Source: Cryobacterium sp. BB307 | GTDB taxonomy: Bacteria > Actinomycetota > Actinomycetes > Actinomycetales > Microbacteriaceae | Length of the DNA stretch: 64,000 bases | Assembly: GCF_012274275.1 (NCBI RefSeq) | Contig: NZ_JAANZA010000002.1 | Location: forward strand, 310,001 to 374,000 | Direction of reading: 5' to 3' | In this document: one piece after another, positions 61,508-64,000 of the stretch | Numbering within the stretch: the stretch's first letter is position 1 | How the letters are laid out: every line of letters begins with the position of its first letter | The notes under the pieces: generated by a model | Database searches by the model: none | What the model was told of the DNA's origin: nothing | The model's input: only the letters and a program-made list of their open reading frames with translations | Position numbers and translations under genes: made by a program

Positions 61508-63102
61508 GCTTTGACGTGACCGCCAGCGGTGCAGCCGCGGAAGCGGTCGACCGGGTGGTCCCCCAGCTGGTCAGCGACCTGGTCGCGTCACGGCTGACCG
61601 CACAGGATCCGACGCTGTGGGGCGCAGACGCGGAGGACGAGGCCTCCAAGCGGCTGGGCTGGACCGAGGCCGTCGTCGCCTCGGAACCGCTCGTACCGGA
61701 CATCCTGGAACTGCGTGACCGGCTGCGTGAGGACGGCGTCGACCACATCGTGCTCGCCGGCATGGGCGGCTCATCGCTCGCGCCCGAGGTCATCACGAAG
61801 ACCGCCGGCGTGCCGCTCACCGTGCTCGACACCACCGACCCTGGCCAGATACGCGCCGCGATCAGCGACCGACTGCAGCGCACCGCGGTGGTGGTGTCCT
61901 CCAAGTCCGGTTCGACGGTGGAGACCGACAGCCAGAAGCGCGTCTACGAGCAGGCGTTCCGCGACGCCGGGATAGACCCCATCGAGCGGATCATCGTCGT
62001 CACCGACCCTGACTCCCCCCTCGACCGCTCCGCGCGTGCTGACGGCTACCGGGTGTTCAACGCCGACCCGAACGTGGGCGGACGCTACTCGGCGCTCACC
62101 GCCTTCGGTCTCGTGCCATCCGGGCTCGCCGGCGTCGACCTCGAACCGCTGCTCGACGAGGCCAGCGCTGTGGCAGCGCAAGTAGCCATCGACGACCCCA
62201 GCAACCCGGCGCTGATCCTTGCCGCAGCGATCGCAGGCACCCGCCCGCTCAAGGACAAGCTCGGGATCGTCGCCGATGGCACCTACATCGTGGGCTTCGC
62301 CGACTGGGCGGAGCAGCTCATCGCCGAGTCCACCGGGAAGCAGGGCAAGGGCATCCTCCCCATCGTCCTCGACGTCGACTCGCCAGAGCTCGAGTCGCGC
62401 CCGGATGACCTGCAGGTGGTGCGTCTTGTCGAAAGCGCGCGCGCCACCCAGGAGGTGCTGGAGGGCGAGATCGAGATCAGCGGCACGCTCGGCGCGCAGC
62501 TGCTGGTGTGGGAATACGCGGTCGCCATCGCCGGCCGGATCCTCGGAATCAATCCGTTCGACCAGCCCGACGTCGAGTCGGCGAAGACCGCCGCGCGTGG
62601 CCTGCTCGACGACCGGCCGGAGCCCGCGCCCGCCGCATTCACCGACGGTGACATCGAAGTGCGGGGTTCCGCGACAGTGGTCGCGGGTACCGTCACCGTC
62701 CGGGAGGCGATCGATGCGCTGCTCGCCCAGGTCGGCGACGACGGCTACGTCAGCGTGCACGCCTACCTCAACCGGGTCGCGCTGCCCCAGGCGATGCAGC
62801 TGCGTGACCTGCTCGCGGCTGAATCGTCCCGTCCGACGACGTTCGGCTGGGGCCCTCGCTTCCTGCACTCCACCGGCCAGTACCACAAGGGCGGTCCGGC
62901 CGTCGGCGTGTTCCTGCAGCTCACCGCTGCGCCGACTGACGACCTGGAGATCCCCGGTCGGCCATTCACCTTCGGGCAGCTCATCGAGGCCCAGGCAGCC
63001 GGCGATGCCGCGGTGCTCGAGGGTCACGGCCGGCCGGTGCTCACCCTGCGGCTGGAGGACCCCCGCACCGGTCTCGATGCGATCATGAACGCGCTTCGCT
63101 GA
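61504..63102 (+). CDS. pgi: glucose-6-phosphate isomerase
   Basis: 532 residues. The sugar-isomerase fold is seen: [14 protein letters not shown] (phosphate loop), [24 protein letters not shown] and the C-terminal [18 protein letters not shown] with the conserved His and Lys. It interconverts glucose-6- and fructose-6-phosphate. Its place between tal and zwf is not the mycobacterial order but occurs in related genera. Translationally coupled to tal. Confidence 0.93.
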   Translation: MSFDVTASGAAAEAVDRVVPQLVSDLVASRLTAQDPTLWGADAEDEASKRLGWTEAVVASEPLVPDILELRDRLREDGVDHIVLAGMGGSSLAPEVITKTAGVPLTVLDTTDPGQIRAAISDRLQRTAVVVSSKSGSTVETDSQKRVYEQAFRDAGIDPIERIIVVTDPDSPLDRSARADGYRVFNADPNVGGRYSALTAFGLVPSGLAGVDLEPLLDEASAVAAQVAIDDPSNPALILAAAIAGTRPLKDKLGIVADGTYIVGFADWAEQLIAESTGKQGKGILPIVLDVDSPELESRPDDLQVVRLVESARATQEVLEGEIEISGTLGAQLLVWEYAVAIAGRILGINPFDQPDVESAKTAARGLLDDRPEPAPAAFTDGDIEVRGSATVVAGTVTVREAIDALLAQVGDDGYVSVHAYLNRVALPQAMQLRDLLAAESSRPTTFGWGPRFLHSTGQYHKGGPAVGVFLQLTAAPTDDLEIPGRPFTFGQLIEAQAAGDAAVLEGHGRPVLTLRLEDPRTGLDAIMNALR

Positions 63103-63127
63103 AGCGCACGCGACCAAGGAACCACCA

Positions 63128-64000
63128 ATGATCCCCACCCCGGTCACCGAGCAGTTCAACCCGCTTCGATCCGTTTCCGACCGGCGGCTCAACCGCATCG
63201 CCGGACCAAGCAGCCTGATCATCTTCGGGGTGACCGGCGACCTGTCGCGTAAGAAGCTCATGCCCGCGGTTTACGACCTCGCCAACCGTGGATTGCTGCC
63301 CCCAGGCTTCGCCCTGGTCGGATTCGCACGCCGCGACTGGGACGACCAGGACTTCGAGCGGGTTGTGCACGACGCGGTCAAGCAGTATTCGCGCACCCGC
63401 TTCGACGAGGACGTGTGGAGGCAGCTGGCACGCGGCATCCGGTTCGTGCAGGGCGAGTTCGACGACGACGACGCTTTCCTGCGGCTGAAGCAGACCGTCG
63501 CCGAACTCGACCGCACCCAGGGCACCATGGGCAACCACGCCTTCTACCTGTCCATCCCGCCGAAGGCGTTCCCGCTCGTCACCGAGCAGCTGCGCCGCTC
63601 CGGGCTGGCCGAGCAGAAGGACGGCCAGTGGCGGCGCGTCGTGATCGAGAAGCCGTTCGGCAGCGACCTCAGCACCGCGCGCGAGCTCAATGACGTCGTC
63701 GAGTCGGTGTTCCCGCCGGATTCGGTGTTCCGCATCGACCACTACCTCGGCAAGGAGACGGTGCAGAACATCCTGGCGCTGCGCTTCGCCAACCAGCTGT
63801 TCGAGCCGATCTGGAACGAGCGGTACGTCGACCACGTGCAGATCACCATGGCCGAGGACATCGGCGTCGGCGGCCGCGCCGGCTACTACGACGGCATCGG
63901 CGCCGCACGCGACGTCATCCAGAACCACCTGTTGCAGCTGCTCGCGCTCACCGCGATGGAGGAGCCGGTGTCGTTCGACGCACGCGACCTTCGCAACGAG
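63128..64000 (+). CDS. zwf: glucose-6-phosphate dehydrogenase (partial)
   Basis: The first 291 codons are inside the window; the gene continues beyond it. The NADP fold begins IIFGVTGDLSRKKLMPAVYDL; the active-site motif is FRIDHYLGKETVQNILALRF. It commits glucose-6-phosphate to the oxidative pentose-phosphate branch. AAGGAAC lies 5 bases before the ATG. opcA and pgl are expected next but not visible. Confidence 0.96.
   Translation, partial: MIPTPVTEQFNPLRSVSDRRLNRIAGPSSLIIFGVTGDLSRKKLMPAVYDLANRGLLPPGFALVGFARRDWDDQDFERVVHDAVKQYSRTRFDEDVWRQLARGIRFVQGEFDDDDAFLRLKQTVAELDRTQGTMGNHAFYLSIPPKAFPLVTEQLRRSGLAEQKDGQWRRVVIEKPFGSDLSTARELNDVVESVFPPDSVFRIDHYLGKETVQNILALRFANQLFEPIWNERYVDHVQITMAEDIGVGGRAGYYDGIGAARDVIQNHLLQLLALTAMEEPVSFDARDLRNE

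Noticed and set aside
1-64000. CRISPR arrays, insertion sequences, prophage or restriction systems
   Set aside because: No regularly spaced repeats, transposase or integrase motifs, or phage structural genes were seen on either strand.

Overview
The window is a continuous piece of a GC-rich chromosome from an actinobacterium, most likely a member of the Microbacteriaceae. Evidence for this is the codon use, the frequent GTG starts, the LexA boxes of the GAAC-N4-GTTC type, a type B ribosomal protein L31, a DUF222/HNH (13E12-type) gene, a lone LysR-type effector domain beside DUF5997, and a zwf-pgi-tal-tkt / ctaB-ctaA / sufBD-Rieske-sufC-sufT / ABC-F order. The order of that last block resembles the Mycobacterium tuberculosis Rv1446-Rv1473 neighbourhood. 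I see no rRNA, tRNA, CRISPR array, prophage or intact insertion sequence.

Layout. 1-14040 is a patchwork of small transcription units: the end of a LysM protein, an exported protein, a nitrilase, hydrolases, an alcohol dehydrogenase, an epoxide hydrolase broken by a one-base frameshift, an LCP cell-wall ligase, a DadA-like oxidase followed by a decayed fragment of a similar gene, lipoproteins, and two operons of very small proteins. 14142-20856 is an SOS mutasome locus (imuA', imuB, dnaE2) with two near-perfect LexA boxes. It is split by a lipoprotein gene on the opposite strand. 20881-33522 holds mixed housekeeping genes: a helicase, a GDSL hydrolase, a fatty-acid desaturase, a D,D-carboxypeptidase, an antibiotic-kinase-like gene, an rRNA methyltransferase, a sirtuin and a glycosyltransferase. 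33528-41898 includes trehalose synthase, glgA/glgM and glgC, which links glycogen/maltose-1-phosphate and trehalose metabolism. 41932-44798 has serB, fabG, DUF3099 and SURF1. 44799-49503 looks accessory: a 781-residue lipoprotein of unknown function, a DUF222/HNH protein and a membrane protein. 49546-64000 is the conserved block: ABC-F, bioY, sufT-sufC-Rieske-sufD-sufB, divergent ctaA, convergent ctaB, then tkt-tal-pgi-zwf (zwf runs off the end).

How genes work together. SufBCD, SufT and the Rieske protein build or use Fe-S clusters. CtaB and CtaA make heme O and heme A, and SURF1 helps insert heme A into cytochrome oxidase. tkt, tal, pgi and zwf form the pentose-phosphate operon. ImuA', ImuB and DnaE2 should form the damage-induced translesion polymerase. 

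The most rewarding signals are regulatory and structural rather than a new enzyme system. They are the two SOS promoters with identical geometry that predict leaderless mRNAs, the face-to-face overlapping promoters in a 42-bp gap, the direct-repeat operator in front of the desaturase, a CTG-initiated methyltransferase, a family of intergenic palindromes, and a context-dependent GCATCC/GGATGC word that overrides codon preference.
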